Below are positions 8,410 to 17,120 of a DNA stretch of 46,165 nucleotides, one piece after another (the first letter of the stretch is position 1; each line of letters opens with the position of its first letter). Location of the stretch: positions 324,506-370,670 of the forward strand of contig LVAS01000063.1 of assembly GCA_001603035.1 (NCBI GenBank), in the 5' to 3' direction. Under the pieces are notes generated by a model. The model saw only the letters and a program-made list of their open reading frames with translations. It did not search any database and was not told the origin of the DNA. Made by a program: the position numbers and the translations under genes. Source of the DNA: Clostridiales bacterium Firm_13 (lineage in GTDB: Bacteria > Bacillota > Clostridia > Saccharofermentanales > Saccharofermentanaceae).

Positions 8410-9135
8410 TCAGGAAAACCGCTTTTCCCACTCGCGAAGAGCGTCCTTTGAGGCGATCTGTTCGGCTTGCTTTTTACTGCTGCCGATTCCGCGTCCAAAT
8501 TCTTCATCATCCAAAAATACGACGGCGGTAAATTCCCTGTCATGGACAGGTCCTCTTTCGTCGACGATATCAAATCGCACCACATGAGCATGTCCTTTCG
8601 TCTGGGCACGCTCCAAAATCTTACTCTTATAATCGAAGACAAGTCTCCCGGATAATGCCGCATCAATCGGGCCTTCCATCGTCCTTTGAATCACTTCCCG
8701 CGCCTTTTCGAATCCACCGTCAAAATAGATTGCGGCAAACAAGGCCTCAACGGCATTTGCCAGATTGGAAGCCTTATCTCTTCCGCCTGTACCCTCTTCC
8801 CCTCTTCCGAGTCGCAGATACAAACCAAGATTCAATTGCGCAGCAATCTCTGCCAACGTCGGCTCGCAGACGATAAGCGAACGCGTTTTGGAGAGATATC
8901 CTTCTCCGGATTCTTCTCTTTTGCGATACAGCACTTCAGCAACAACAAAATCGAGAATTCCGTCGCCGACGAATTCAAGGCGCTCGTTATCCTCCACTTT
9001 ATCTTGCTTGCTTTCATATGCATACGTCGAATGAGTAAGAGCCGCAAGCAGAAGGTCTTTATTCGTAAAGTTATATCCAAGTCTCGATTCCAATTCCAGA
9101 AAATCGGCCTCTTCTGTTCCGATATTACCTGTCAT
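8410..9135 (-). CDS. rnc: Ribonuclease III
   Basis: RNase III cuts double-stranded RNA in rRNA precursors and structured mRNA leaders. The protein has 241 residues from the ATG at 9135. The endonuclease signature NERLEFVGDGILDFVVAE holds the metal-binding acids, and a double-stranded-RNA-binding domain fills the last third (ILERAQTKGHAHV to IGSSKKQAEQIASKDAL). The frame is open to a TTG at 9168, but that codon lies inside the U-tract of the acpP terminator. The ATG has a GGGGG element seven bases upstream and is preferred. It is the first gene of the smc-ftsY-ffh block. Confidence 0.96.
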   Translation of the reverse strand: MTGNIGTEEADFLELESRLGYNFTNKDLLLAALTHSTYAYESKQDKVEDNERLEFVGDGILDFVVAEVLYRKREESGEGYLSKTRSLIVCEPTLAEIAAQLNLGLYLRLGRGEEGTGGRDKASNLANAVEALFAAIYFDGGFEKAREVIQRTMEGPIDAALSGRLVFDYKSKILERAQTKGHAHVVRFDIVDERGPVHDREFTAVVFLDDEEFGRGIGSSKKQAEQIASKDALREWEKRFS

Positions 9136-9157
9136 AAAGATACCCCCACTCGTGTCA

Positions 9158-9193
9158 AATAAAAACAAAGAGCCCCCTCAAAGAAGGGGCTCC
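9158..9193 (-). terminator. Intrinsic terminator of acpP
   Basis: On the minus strand a GAGCCCC/GGGGCTC stem (9186-9192 with 9170-9176) with a nine-base loop is followed by a T-rich run (9161-9169). It lies just after the acpP stop and before rnc. Confidence 0.85.
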
Positions 9194-9217
9194 GTCATTT
9201 CTTGATTGGAATACAAA

Positions 9218-9457
9218 TCAAACATTCGCCTTAATAAACTCAACGGCATCGCCGACGGACTTGATGCGCTCGGCTTCTTCATCAGGGATCGATACGCCAA
9301 ACTCTTGTTCCATAGCCATAACCAGTTCGACAATATCAAGAGAATCCGCGTTGAGATCATCGATAAAGTTGGACTCCATCGTCACCGTATCGCCGTCTAC
9401 ACCAAGTTGCTCAACAAGAATTCCCTTTACACTTTCAAAAATCGGATCAGCTGACAT
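9218..9457 (-). CDS. acpP: Acyl carrier protein
   Basis: AcpP carries growing acyl chains on a 4'-phosphopantetheine arm during fatty acid synthesis. The 79-residue acidic protein has the attachment motif ADSL with Ser39, in [17 protein letters not shown], and ends with the family-typical [11 protein letters not shown]. The ribosome site AGGAGG precedes the ATG. It has its own promoter (9502-9530) and terminator (9158-9193). It is therefore a separate, probably highly expressed, unit between pgsA and rnc. No other fatty-acid synthesis gene (plsX, fabD and so on) accompanies it here. Confidence 0.97.
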   Translation of the reverse strand: MSADPIFESVKGILVEQLGVDGDTVTMESNFIDDLNADSLDIVELVMAMEQEFGVSIPDEEAERIKSVGDAVEFIKANV

Positions 9458-9501
9458 TATATTTACCTCCTGGTTGATTGCCCTGCAATCGTCTTACATT
9501 G

Positions 9502-9530
9502 TTTGTATCCGATGCTTAATAAAAAGTCAA
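9502..9530 (-). promoter_or_regulatory. acpP promoter
   Basis: TTGACT (9525-9530) and TACAAA (9502-9507) lie 17 bases apart on the minus strand, giving a start near 9495 and a leader of about 38 bases. No FapR-like operator was recognised. Confidence 0.75.
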
Positions 9531-9577
9531 TACAAAAAAATGAAACTTTCAAAATTTATTTTGATTTTCAAAGTTTA
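9531..9577 (-). terminator. AT-rich terminator at the pgsA stop codon
   Basis: An imperfect 13-bp stem with one G-G mismatch (9564-9576 with 9543-9555) and an eight-base loop overlaps the pgsA stop codon and is followed by a run of T on the minus strand. It directly abuts the acpP -35 element. Confidence 0.6.
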
Positions 9578-10204
9578 TTTGCTCTCGCGAAAATATCCGA
9601 TGTTCCGAACGAGATAATCCATTCCGGATAGAATCGTCATAAACACCGAGAAGAGAAACAAAATATCCCCGATGATCGGTATTGCCGGCAGAAGCGTTTG
9701 GTTTACTTCCGCCGTAGCAACGGACGTGACAATAAGCCGGAGCAACGGTTCAAACAAGAGATAGATGACCGCTGTCATTTGGGTTACCGTCTTGATTTTG
9801 CCGATCATCTCGGCAGCCATCACAACCCCCTTCTCACTTGCAATCAGTCGAATACCGGTTACCATGAATTCTCGAAGAACGATAATTATAACAAAGACAG
9901 AAGAAATTCGTCCCAAATCAACGAAAGCGATCAGCACAGAAATGACCAGCATTTTGTCCGCTAGAGAATCCAGAAATTTCCCGAGATTCGTAATGAGATT
10001 GTACTTCCTGGCAATCTTTCCGTCCGCCATGTCCGTCAAAGAAGCGATTATGAATAGTATTCCCGCGATGATTCGCCCATTGCCCAAAACAAAATCGTTC
10101 CAATTCGTCGGCACAAACGAAAAGATATGAATCGGCAACATAAAAAGAAGGACAAACGGGACAAGAAGAATTCGCAATAATGATAACTTGTTGGGTGTAT
10201 TCAT
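9575..10204 (-). CDS. pgsA: CDP-diacylglycerol-glycerol-3-phosphate 3-phosphatidyltransferase
   Basis: PgsA makes phosphatidylglycerol phosphate from CDP-diacylglycerol and glycerol-3-phosphate in the membrane, the committed step to phosphatidylglycerol. The protein has 209 residues. The CDP-alcohol phosphotransferase motif is complete: DMADGKIAR, then G eight residues later, then FLDSLAD, matching D-G-x2-A-R-x8-G-x3-D-x3-D. Several hydrophobic helices surround it. The ATG overlaps the rimO stop by four bases (ATGA), so it is translationally coupled. It ends the recA-recX-rimO-pgsA run. Confidence 0.95.
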   Translation of the reverse strand: MNTPNKLSLLRILLVPFVLLFMLPIHIFSFVPTNWNDFVLGNGRIIAGILFIIASLTDMADGKIARKYNLITNLGKFLDSLADKMLVISVLIAFVDLGRISSVFVIIIVLREFMVTGIRLIASEKGVVMAAEMIGKIKTVTQMTAVIYLLFEPLLRLIVTSVATAEVNQTLLPAIPIIGDILFLFSVFMTILSGMDYLVRNIGYFRESK

Positions 10205-11556
10205 GTGTCGATAACTCCTGTCAGTTCGTAAGCGGAACAGTCGACGAGTTTGACTCGATACGTTTGCCCGATCGTTAACGGTTCATCTGCCGCCGCCACA
10301 AAAATCTGCGGATCCACTTCCGGCGCCTCCGCATAACTGCGCCCCATGTAAAATATACCATCATCTGAGACAGATTCAATAGTGACATCAACGATAGATC
10401 CGACGCGGGTCCGATTCAGTTCAAGCGAGAGTTCCTGTTGAAATTCCATTACCTTGGCATATCTACGTTCCGCCGTATCCTTACGAACCCGACCTGTCAT
10501 ATCATAACTTGCTGTCCCCTCTTCCCGAGAGAAGACAAAACAACCGAGTCGATCAAATCGCCACTCCTTCAATCGCTCAAACATATTGTGAAAGGACGAC
10601 GCCGTCTCGCCCGGAAAACCGACTAATACGGTTGACCGTAATACGATATCCGGAATCGCGGCACGTAGACGACCGATCGTTTCTGAAATAGACGCGGCTG
10701 TATCGCGCCGATTCATACGCTTCAGAATCGCATCGTCACCATGCTGGACCGGCATATCGAGATAATGCATAACTTTCGGATTCTCGGCGATTTCACGAAT
10801 CAATTCATCCGTAACACCGTCAGAATACGTATACATAATTCGAATTCTTTGCACACCCTCAAAAAGAGAAATCCTGCGAATTAATTCAGGAAGTCTTCTC
10901 TTCCCGTACAAATCAAGGCCATACCGTGTCGTATCCTGTGCCGTAAGGATAATCTCGGAGAACCCGTCTTCTGCGAGCTTTTCCGCTTCTCGCAAAATAC
11001 TGTCCATCGATCGAGAGACATATCCGCCGCGAATCAAAGGAATCGCACAATAGGAGCAGCAGTTCGAGCAACCTTCTGCAATCTTGAGCCACGCATACGT
11101 CGAAGTTGAGACGATTCTATCCTCGCGGAGATGAGAAATCCCTCCCGATCCCTCGACGAAAGACTCCGAATTCATACCCCCGCCGCGATAAAGAGCACGG
11201 ATTACATTGGCGATGTCTCCATAATGTGCCGTTCCGACCACCGCATCGACTTCCGGAAGTTCCTTCAGAATATCCTTCGAGTAGCGTTGCGGTAAGCAAC
11301 CGGTAACGACAAGAAATTGGCAATGCCCCGGTGCGTTCTTATATTCCGCCATCGCGAGAATCGTATCGATCGCTTCGCGCTTCGCTTGATCGATAAAGCC
11401 ACAGGTGTTGACGATTATGACATCAGCTTGCAGTGGGTTCGTGGTCAATATATTCCCGTCATCCGCAAGAATGCGAGTCATACACTCCGCGTCGACTGTG
11501 TTCTTCGAGCAACCGAGCGTGATCATCAGGATGTGCAATGCTTGCTTTACAGACAA
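10201..11556 (-). CDS. rimO: Ribosomal protein S12 methylthiotransferase RimO
   Basis: RimO is a radical-SAM enzyme with two iron-sulfur clusters that methylthiolates an aspartate of ribosomal protein S12. The 451-residue protein has the N-terminal MTTase cysteines (LGCSKNTVDAE, VNTCGFIDQA, VTGCLPQR) and the radical SAM CxxxCxxC in CSNCCSYCAIPLIRGG. A TRAM-like C-terminal domain follows. The start is TTG, with AAGGAG five bases upstream; the next in-frame ATG (MITLGCS) has no ribosome site and would trim the first strand. LGCSKN and SYCAIP favour RimO over MiaB. It lies 38 bases after recX. Confidence 0.93.
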   Translation of the reverse strand: MSVKQALHILMITLGCSKNTVDAECMTRILADDGNILTTNPLQADVIIVNTCGFIDQAKREAIDTILAMAEYKNAPGHCQFLVVTGCLPQRYSKDILKELPEVDAVVGTAHYGDIANVIRALYRGGGMNSESFVEGSGGISHLREDRIVSTSTYAWLKIAEGCSNCCSYCAIPLIRGGYVSRSMDSILREAEKLAEDGFSEIILTAQDTTRYGLDLYGKRRLPELIRRISLFEGVQRIRIMYTYSDGVTDELIREIAENPKVMHYLDMPVQHGDDAILKRMNRRDTAASISETIGRLRAAIPDIVLRSTVLVGFPGETASSFHNMFERLKEWRFDRLGCFVFSREEGTASYDMTGRVRKDTAERRYAKVMEFQQELSLELNRTRVGSIVDVTIESVSDDGIFYMGRSYAEAPEVDPQIFVAAADEPLTIGQTYRVKLVDCSAYELTGVIDT

Positions 11557-11594
11557 TTTCTCTCTCCTTCTCTCTTAAAAGGCTTACAACCCGC

Positions 11595-12077
11595 TCATTC
11601 TACATCACGAAGGCCTTCACGCAAAGCCCTAAGCGCAAGATCAGATGAATACCCTCTGGAGAGAAGAAAGTGATACGATTTACGCATCCAATGATTAATC
11701 TGAAACGATTCGAATTGACTGGCACGTAAGTAGTCAGGACAGATACGCTCACGGACTAATTCGACAATTGTCTCCTCATCGGAAGGAAACGTTAGCATGG
11801 CATCATCCGCGACTTGCGCCGGAATTCCGGCATCGATAAGTCTGAGTCGTAGTTTGCGTAGGCCCTCCGCATTTCTGCCATGTCGCAAACGTCGAATCGA
11901 TTGAGCGACTCGCAAATCATCGATATATCCGTCCGAACAAAGCGAGGATATCGCCTGCTCGGCAATATCCTCGGGAACATCTTTGCGAAGAAGATGCTCT
12001 CTTACGCGTCCGCTGGATTTGTGCGAAATCCCAATGTAGGAAATCGCGAGTGTTCGTGCCGTCGTTACATCGATCAT
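11595..12077 (-). CDS. recX: Regulatory protein RecX
   Basis: RecX proteins are small, helical and basic; they bind RecA filaments and limit RecA activity. This 160-residue protein shows the three-helix RecX repeats (RVREHLLRKDVPEDIAEQAISSLCSDGYIDD, then LRKLRLRLIDAGIPAQVADDA, then a SDLALRALREG end) and the family hallmark GYIDDLRVAQ. It begins five bases after the recA stop without a clear ribosome site, so coupling to recA translation is likely. The recA-recX pair supports the assignment. Confidence 0.88.
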   Translation of the reverse strand: MIDVTTARTLAISYIGISHKSSGRVREHLLRKDVPEDIAEQAISSLCSDGYIDDLRVAQSIRRLRHGRNAEGLRKLRLRLIDAGIPAQVADDAMLTFPSDEETIVELVRERICPDYLRASQFESFQINHWMRKSYHFLLSRGYSSDLALRALREGLRDVE

Positions 12078-12082
12078 ATCAA

Positions 12083-13192
12083 TCAGAAATCAATTCCCAG
12101 AATATCCGATTCCTGGGAGGGATCGTCAACAGAAACCGCCGCACCTTCCGGTATCGGCTCCAACGAAGCCCGGATCTTCGCTTCAATTTCATCGCGAATC
12201 GTCGGGTTATCACGCAAAAAGACGCGTGCATTGTCCTTGCCCTGGCCGATGCGCTGGCCGTTATACGAGAACCAAGAACCACTCTTCTCGATGAAATCCT
12301 TCGCAACTCCCAGGTCAATAATACAACCCTCTCGCGAAATGCCTTCACCGTACATAATATCGAATTCCGCCTCCTTAAAGGGAGGCGCAACCTTATTCTT
12401 AACTACCTTAACACGCGTATGGTTACCGACAATATCGGTTCCGTTGCGCAAACTCTCGGTTCTTCGAACGTCGAGACGAACCGAAGAATAGAACTTGAGA
12501 GCTCGACCGCCGGGCGTAGTCTCCGGATTGCCGAACATAATCCCGACTTTCTCTCTTAACTGATTGATAAAAATGCAGACTGTACTGGACTTACTGATGA
12601 CGCCCGCCAGCTTACGGAGCGCTTGAGACATCAGACGCGCCTGAAGGCCGACGTGCGAATCACCCATCTCACCGTCGATCTCCGCCTTGGGAACCAGAGC
12701 GGCAACAGAGTCAATGACAATGACATCAATTGCGCCGCTTCGAACCAAAGCCTCCGTAATCTCGAGTGCCTGCTCGCCGGTATCCGGTTGAGAAATGATC
12801 AACTCATCGATATTAACGCCTATCTTAGCGGCATAAGCGGGATCCAGCGCGTGTTCTGCATCGATAAATGCCGCGGTACCTCCACCCTTCTGCGCTTCGG
12901 CGACAATATGTAATGCGACCGTCGTCTTACCGGATGATTCCGGTCCGAAGATCTCAATAACACGTCCGCGCGGAACGCCACCGACACCGAGCGCAATATC
13001 AAGAGTCAACGCACCGGTCGGAATCGTATCGATGACCATCTCAGATCGCTCGCCGAGCTTCATGACGGCACCCTTTCCGAATTGCTTCTCGATCTGAAGC
13101 AGTGCCGCATCCAAAGCGCGTGCGCGGTCGGAGTCCGCCTTCTTCGTTGTCTCTGTATTGGACTTCCCTTGGGATTTATCAGCCTTGGCCAT
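12083..13192 (-). CDS. recA: Recombinase RecA
   Basis: RecA forms filaments on single-stranded DNA, pairs homologous strands and triggers LexA self-cleavage. The protein has 369 residues from the ATG at 13192. Visible parts are [19 protein letters not shown], Walker [10 protein letters not shown], the Walker B region [14 protein letters not shown], loop L1/L2 segments and [20 protein letters not shown]. The frame is open to an ATG at 13213, but that codon overlaps the LexA box. The chosen ATG has AAGGAGG at good spacing. The N-terminal tail ([18 protein letters not shown]) is longer and more polar than average. Confidence 0.98.
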   Translation of the reverse strand: MAKADKSQGKSNTETTKKADSDRARALDAALLQIEKQFGKGAVMKLGERSEMVIDTIPTGALTLDIALGVGGVPRGRVIEIFGPESSGKTTVALHIVAEAQKGGGTAAFIDAEHALDPAYAAKIGVNIDELIISQPDTGEQALEITEALVRSGAIDVIVIDSVAALVPKAEIDGEMGDSHVGLQARLMSQALRKLAGVISKSSTVCIFINQLREKVGIMFGNPETTPGGRALKFYSSVRLDVRRTESLRNGTDIVGNHTRVKVVKNKVAPPFKEAEFDIMYGEGISREGCIIDLGVAKDFIEKSGSWFSYNGQRIGQGKDNARVFLRDNPTIRDEIEAKIRASLEPIPEGAAVSVDDPSQESDILGIDF

Positions 13193-13206
13193 AAGACCCT
13201 CCTTGT

Positions 13207-13220
13207 CGAACATTCGTTCT
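13207..13220 (-). promoter_or_regulatory. LexA (SOS) box of recA
   Basis: CGAAC-ATTC-GTTCT matches the Gram-positive LexA/DinR consensus CGAAC-N4-GTTCG at nine of ten fixed positions. It lies downstream of the -10 and directly ahead of the ribosome site, so LexA bound there would block transcription just after initiation. Confidence 0.88.
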
Positions 13221-13230
13221 TTATGGATTC

Positions 13231-13259
13231 ATTATATAAATAGGATACCGATACGTCAA
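13231..13259 (-). promoter_or_regulatory. recA promoter
   Basis: TTGACG (13254-13259), a 17-base spacer and a perfect TATAAT (13231-13236) on the minus strand. The LexA box lies about ten bases downstream of the -10. Confidence 0.88.
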
Positions 13260-13316
13260 CGGAAAAGGCGAAAAACTTTCCGACAAAAGCGGTCAAACGG
13301 GTCACAAATTGAGATT

Positions 13317-14957
13317 TCAGTCTCGCTTCATTGACGGGCGTCTTTTTGAAAAGCGGTCGAGAAAGGAACTGAGCTCGCGCATATGCAGAACTTTGGCGGT
13401 CATAAGATATACGGTAAAGGCCGCTCCGCCCCGGAATGCAACCCAAAGGAGTTGAAGAACCTTACTCTCGGGAGAAACCGGAAGAGAATTCAGCGTATAA
13501 ACGACAAGGAGAAGTGTCGATGAGCAGATCCCGAGGCGCACCAAAAAGGCCGGAATTCCACGCGGTGCCAATTGCGGGTTTTTGCGGTAAAGAACAACGA
13601 GAATAACAGCCGTTACCACGCTGGCAAAGGAATAGGCGACAGAAAGCCACATCGGTCCGAGCAAGTTGTCGGAAGAAAGAAAACCAAGACTTTTAAGAAG
13701 AACACAGGAGGAGAGAATGATTAACATAGAGATAACGCCGGTCAGAAGAGGGACTTTGGTTTTCCCAATGGAATAGAACGCTTGATTGAAAATAAAAACA
13801 AACGTCTGTGCGATAATCGCAACACAATATCCCATTAGGAGAAGCGAAGTTGTTCGGAAACTCGTATCCGAATCCCGAGAGGTCCATCGAAGTAATGCGC
13901 AAACGACATCATAACTAAGAGAAAACAGCAAGCAAGCCGACGGAACCGTAAGAAACAGAGCTTTTCGGAGGCTCTGCGCGAGAAGGACGCGTGCGCCTTT
14001 GTCGTCTTTTGCCGCGAATTTCGCCGCTAAACTCGGCAGCATGACACTGCCGACCGCGACGGCAAAAATCCCATATGGGATCTGCCAGATTGTTTTTGCA
14101 TTGTTAAGGGATTGAATAATTCCGTCGCTGAACGGGTCGGTAAATGTCGTGATGATAATCGTATTGATCTGTACAATAGACGCGGATATCATCGTCGGAA
14201 CCGCAATCCGGAATAATTCTCGAAAACCTTCGTCCCGTAAATTGAGAGAAGGTCGAAAAAAGCGTACTTCGTGTCGCGCCATGAAAAGTTGCCAAAGGAA
14301 ATAGGTAAGCGCAGACAGCATCACACCGAACGCGGCAAAGATCGTCCCGTTCGGCGTGATGCGACCGAGCACGGCAATGGAAAGAAGGACGCAGATATTA
14401 TAGATCGTCGGTCCGAACGCGGTAGAGGAAAACTTTTTGTAAGCGTTCAGAATCCCGATGCAAAAAGCTGCCAGCATCATGAAAAAGACTTGCGGGAAAA
14501 GAACACGTGAGATGGATGCCGCCATGGTTGTGACTTCGATTGGTTTTTTGGAGTAGAGAAGTGGAAAAAGGAACCCGGATGTCAGCATTCCGAGAATCGA
14601 CGCCCCCAGCATAATTAGGGTCATCAAAGTAATAAAAGTACTGACACTTCTCCATCCTCGCTTATTCTCTTTCACCTCAATCGCACGCGAAAGAGACGGC
14701 GTAATCGCCGCTTGAATCGATCCGCCTACAAGCAGTTGAAAAAAGAGATCCGGGATAATGAATCCAAGATAAAATGCGTCCGACGCGACGGTTCCGAACC
14801 CGAAAGTCGCCCCGATGAAGTTTTCGCGCAAGAATCCGGTCACTTTGGAGAGCGTCAATCCGACCATCATTAGGACGGTCGATAATGCCATGCTCGAAGT
14901 TCCCGCGGACGGCCTTCTCAAGCCCTCTCGATGTGAATTCGCGGACTGTCCGCTCAT
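13317..14957 (-). CDS. murJ: Lipid II flippase MurJ (MviN)
   Basis: MurJ moves lipid II across the cytoplasmic membrane for peptidoglycan synthesis. The protein has 546 residues and 14 expected membrane helices of the MOP exporter fold. Visible family motifs are LTLSKVTGFLREN (about 33-45), GTVASDAFYLGF, and IPDLFFQLLVGGSIQAAITPSL. The start chosen is the ATG at 14957, which overlaps the cinA stop (ATGA). A longer frame opens upstream inside cinA but is not MurJ-like. The short C-terminus ends in basic residues (FSKRRPSMKRD). It is the last gene before the recA promoter. Confidence 0.93.
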   Translation of the reverse strand: MSGQSANSHREGLRRPSAGTSSMALSTVLMMVGLTLSKVTGFLRENFIGATFGFGTVASDAFYLGFIIPDLFFQLLVGGSIQAAITPSLSRAIEVKENKRGWRSVSTFITLMTLIMLGASILGMLTSGFLFPLLYSKKPIEVTTMAASISRVLFPQVFFMMLAAFCIGILNAYKKFSSTAFGPTIYNICVLLSIAVLGRITPNGTIFAAFGVMLSALTYFLWQLFMARHEVRFFRPSLNLRDEGFRELFRIAVPTMISASIVQINTIIITTFTDPFSDGIIQSLNNAKTIWQIPYGIFAVAVGSVMLPSLAAKFAAKDDKGARVLLAQSLRKALFLTVPSACLLFSLSYDVVCALLRWTSRDSDTSFRTTSLLLMGYCVAIIAQTFVFIFNQAFYSIGKTKVPLLTGVISMLIILSSCVLLKSLGFLSSDNLLGPMWLSVAYSFASVVTAVILVVLYRKNPQLAPRGIPAFLVRLGICSSTLLLVVYTLNSLPVSPESKVLQLLWVAFRGGAAFTVYLMTAKVLHMRELSSFLDRFSKRRPSMKRD

Positions 14958-16234
14958 AGAAGCCTCTGACGAATAAGATTGAAGGCCTCGAGTGTTGCCA
15001 CACGGCGGATACGCATACGGTTTCCGCGCAGAGTGAGTTGGCGCACCGACGTCCCGGCAGAATCCGATACCGCGAGATAAACAAGTCCGACAGGCTTTTC
15101 TTCCGTTCCGCCGTCCGGGCCTGCGATTCCGGTAACCGAAACCGAAATATCGGTTCCCATGACACGGCGGCAACCTTCGGCCATCTCACGCGCACACGCT
15201 TCGCTGACAGCCCCAAATTTCATAAGGGTATCCGGTGATACGCCGAGTACGGTCTCTTTCATCTGGTTGTCGTAAGTCACAATCGCGCCGCGAAATACTT
15301 GGGATGCACCCGGAATATCACCGATTTCGGAGGAAACCATGCCCGCCGTACAACTCTCCGCAAAGGAAACGGTCCATTTCTTTTCAAGAAGAAGGTCAAA
15401 TGCAACCTGTTTCATGGACCTTGTTCCGATCTCGTATATATGTGATCCAAAACGGCGTTTCAGCTCTTCAATCACCGGTGTCAGCGCATCTTCATCTTCG
15501 TCGCCTTGTATTCTCTGTGTAACACGGAACATGCACTCGCCCTCGGCGGCGTACGGTGCGATCGTCGGGTTTGTTTGGGCGTCGATCAAATCCTTGATCT
15601 GCGTCTCCGCGGCGGACTCTCCGATTCCGATCAAGCGCACGTAAGCCGTGCGAAACCGATAAGGAGCAAGCCCTTCCAAAAGCGGACGGAGAGCAAGGGT
15701 AAACATCGGGACGACCTCAGACGGAGGTCCCGGCAATAAAGCCAGAACGGCTTTATGATCGGGATCCGATAAAGACGGAGCCGAGCACGGGAAAACAGCG
15801 CCGGGCGCAGTGCCGTTTGTATTCGGAAGAATAACGGCCCCCTGCGGAAGATATGCCTGCTTCTTGTTATTATCAGACATCTGACGTCCGATCTTTGTGA
15901 AAAAGGACGCGATCCCATCATAACTATCTTGATCGAAAACAAGCGGCAATCCCGCGGCGTCCGCCGCCGTCTCCATTGTCAAGTCATCGGCAGTCGGCCC
16001 GAGGCCTCCCGTAAAGAGGACGAGATCCGCCCTTGAGGCGCTCTCGAGAATCTGCGCCCGGAGTCGTTCGGGGTTGTCTCCGACGACAATCTGACGATAG
16101 GACGGAATCCCGAGTTCGGCAAGTTGCACGGCGAGATAACCGGAATTTGTATTCAAAGTATGCCCCATAAGGAGCTCTGTTCCGACGCAAAGAATTTCGG
16201 CGCTTTGGATTTTGTGATTAGGAATGTTAAACAT
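14954..16234 (-). CDS. cinA: CinA-family protein with nicotinamide-nucleotide amidase domain
   Basis: CinA joins an N-terminal MoaB/Mog-like domain (AEILCVGTELLMGHTLNTNSGYLA, then FTGGLGPTADDLT), which can act as an ADP-ribose pyrophosphatase, to a C-terminal amidase that deamidates nicotinamide mononucleotide (FAESCTAGMVSSEIGDIPG, and the family-typical VSVTGIAGPDGGTEEKPVG). The protein has 426 residues, normal for the fused form. The start is seven bases after the folD stop. In Bacillota cinA often sits next to recA. Here murJ has come between them. Nothing is missing. Confidence 0.94.
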   Translation of the reverse strand: MFNIPNHKIQSAEILCVGTELLMGHTLNTNSGYLAVQLAELGIPSYRQIVVGDNPERLRAQILESASRADLVLFTGGLGPTADDLTMETAADAAGLPLVFDQDSYDGIASFFTKIGRQMSDNNKKQAYLPQGAVILPNTNGTAPGAVFPCSAPSLSDPDHKAVLALLPGPPSEVVPMFTLALRPLLEGLAPYRFRTAYVRLIGIGESAAETQIKDLIDAQTNPTIAPYAAEGECMFRVTQRIQGDEDEDALTPVIEELKRRFGSHIYEIGTRSMKQVAFDLLLEKKWTVSFAESCTAGMVSSEIGDIPGASQVFRGAIVTYDNQMKETVLGVSPDTLMKFGAVSEACAREMAEGCRRVMGTDISVSVTGIAGPDGGTEEKPVGLVYLAVSDSAGTSVRQLTLRGNRMRIRRVATLEAFNLIRQRLL

Positions 16235-16241
16235 TTAGATG

Positions 16242-17117
16242 TCACGACCCTTCGGTTATTTTCTTGTATGCGGTCAAAGTGTTTTTAAGAAGCATCGTAA
16301 TGGTCATCGGACCGACGCCTCCCGGAACGGGTGTAACGGCAGATGCGACTTCGACGACGGAAGCAAAATCGACATCGCCGCGGATTTTGTTATCCTCGCA
16401 CCGGTTGATCCCTACATCAATGACAATTGCACCGGGTTTGACATAATCGGCCGTTATGAATCCAGGTTTTCCGATCGCCGCGATCAGAATATCCGCATTT
16501 TTGCATACTGCCGGTAGATCTGTCGTACGAGAATGTGCCATTGTCACCGTCGCATTTTCTCCGAGCATCAATTGTGCGACCGGTTTCCCGACAATATTAC
16601 TGCGACCGACGACGACACACTGTTTGCCCGCGATCGGGATTTGAAGGCTTTTGAGAAGCGCAAGACAGCCGAGCGGGGTGCAGGACACAAGGCACTCACG
16701 TCCGATCGAAAGAAGACCTTTGTTCACCGGATGAAATCCGTCGACATCTTTTTCCGGAGTGATCGCACAGATGACCGCAAATTCGTCCAGATGCTTCGGG
16801 AGCGGCAATTGACAAAGAATCCCGTGAACACGAGGGTCTCGGTTCAGCGTGTCGATCAAATCCAGAAGCTCTTCCATTGTCGTGTCTTCTTCGAGAGAAT
16901 ATCCGAACGACATGAATCCGACCTGCTCGCAGGCCTTCTTCTTATTGTTGACATAAATGGAAGAAGCGGGGTCTGCACCGACTTGTATGACGGCCAGTCC
17001 CGGCGGCACAAAGGCCGGATCTCTTCTTCTCGCCTCGTATAGCAAGCGAACTTCTTCGGCAATACCGTTTCGAATTTCATCAGATATAGCTTTGCCGGAA
17101 ATAATGACAGCGGACAT
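16242..17117 (-). CDS. folD: Methylenetetrahydrofolate dehydrogenase/cyclohydrolase FolD
   Basis: FolD interconverts 5,10-methylene-, 5,10-methenyl- and 10-formyl-tetrahydrofolate in the cytoplasm and supplies one-carbon units. The 291-residue protein shows the catalytic [13 protein letters not shown] region (about 55-67, with the key lysine), [26 protein letters not shown] (dinucleotide fold) and [15 protein letters not shown] near the C-terminus. A GGGAGG ribosome site precedes the ATG, only three bases after the ftsK stop. xseA/xseB, common partners elsewhere, are absent. Confidence 0.97.
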   Translation of the reverse strand: MSAVIISGKAISDEIRNGIAEEVRLLYEARRRDPAFVPPGLAVIQVGADPASSIYVNNKKKACEQVGFMSFGYSLEEDTTMEELLDLIDTLNRDPRVHGILCQLPLPKHLDEFAVICAITPEKDVDGFHPVNKGLLSIGRECLVSCTPLGCLALLKSLQIPIAGKQCVVVGRSNIVGKPVAQLMLGENATVTMAHSRTTDLPAVCKNADILIAAIGKPGFITADYVKPGAIVIDVGINRCEDNKIRGDVDFASVVEVASAVTPVPGGVGPMTITMLLKNTLTAYKKITEGS

Positions 17118-17120
17118 GGA

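Noticed and set aside
13260-13316. Terminator between murJ and recA
   Set aside because: Only a 6-bp CGGAAA/TTTCCG pairing without a following T-run was seen.
14958-15173. A 72-codon N-terminal extension of murJ
   Set aside because: It lies in another frame of the cinA 3' end. The ATG overlapping the cinA stop gives a normal MurJ start.
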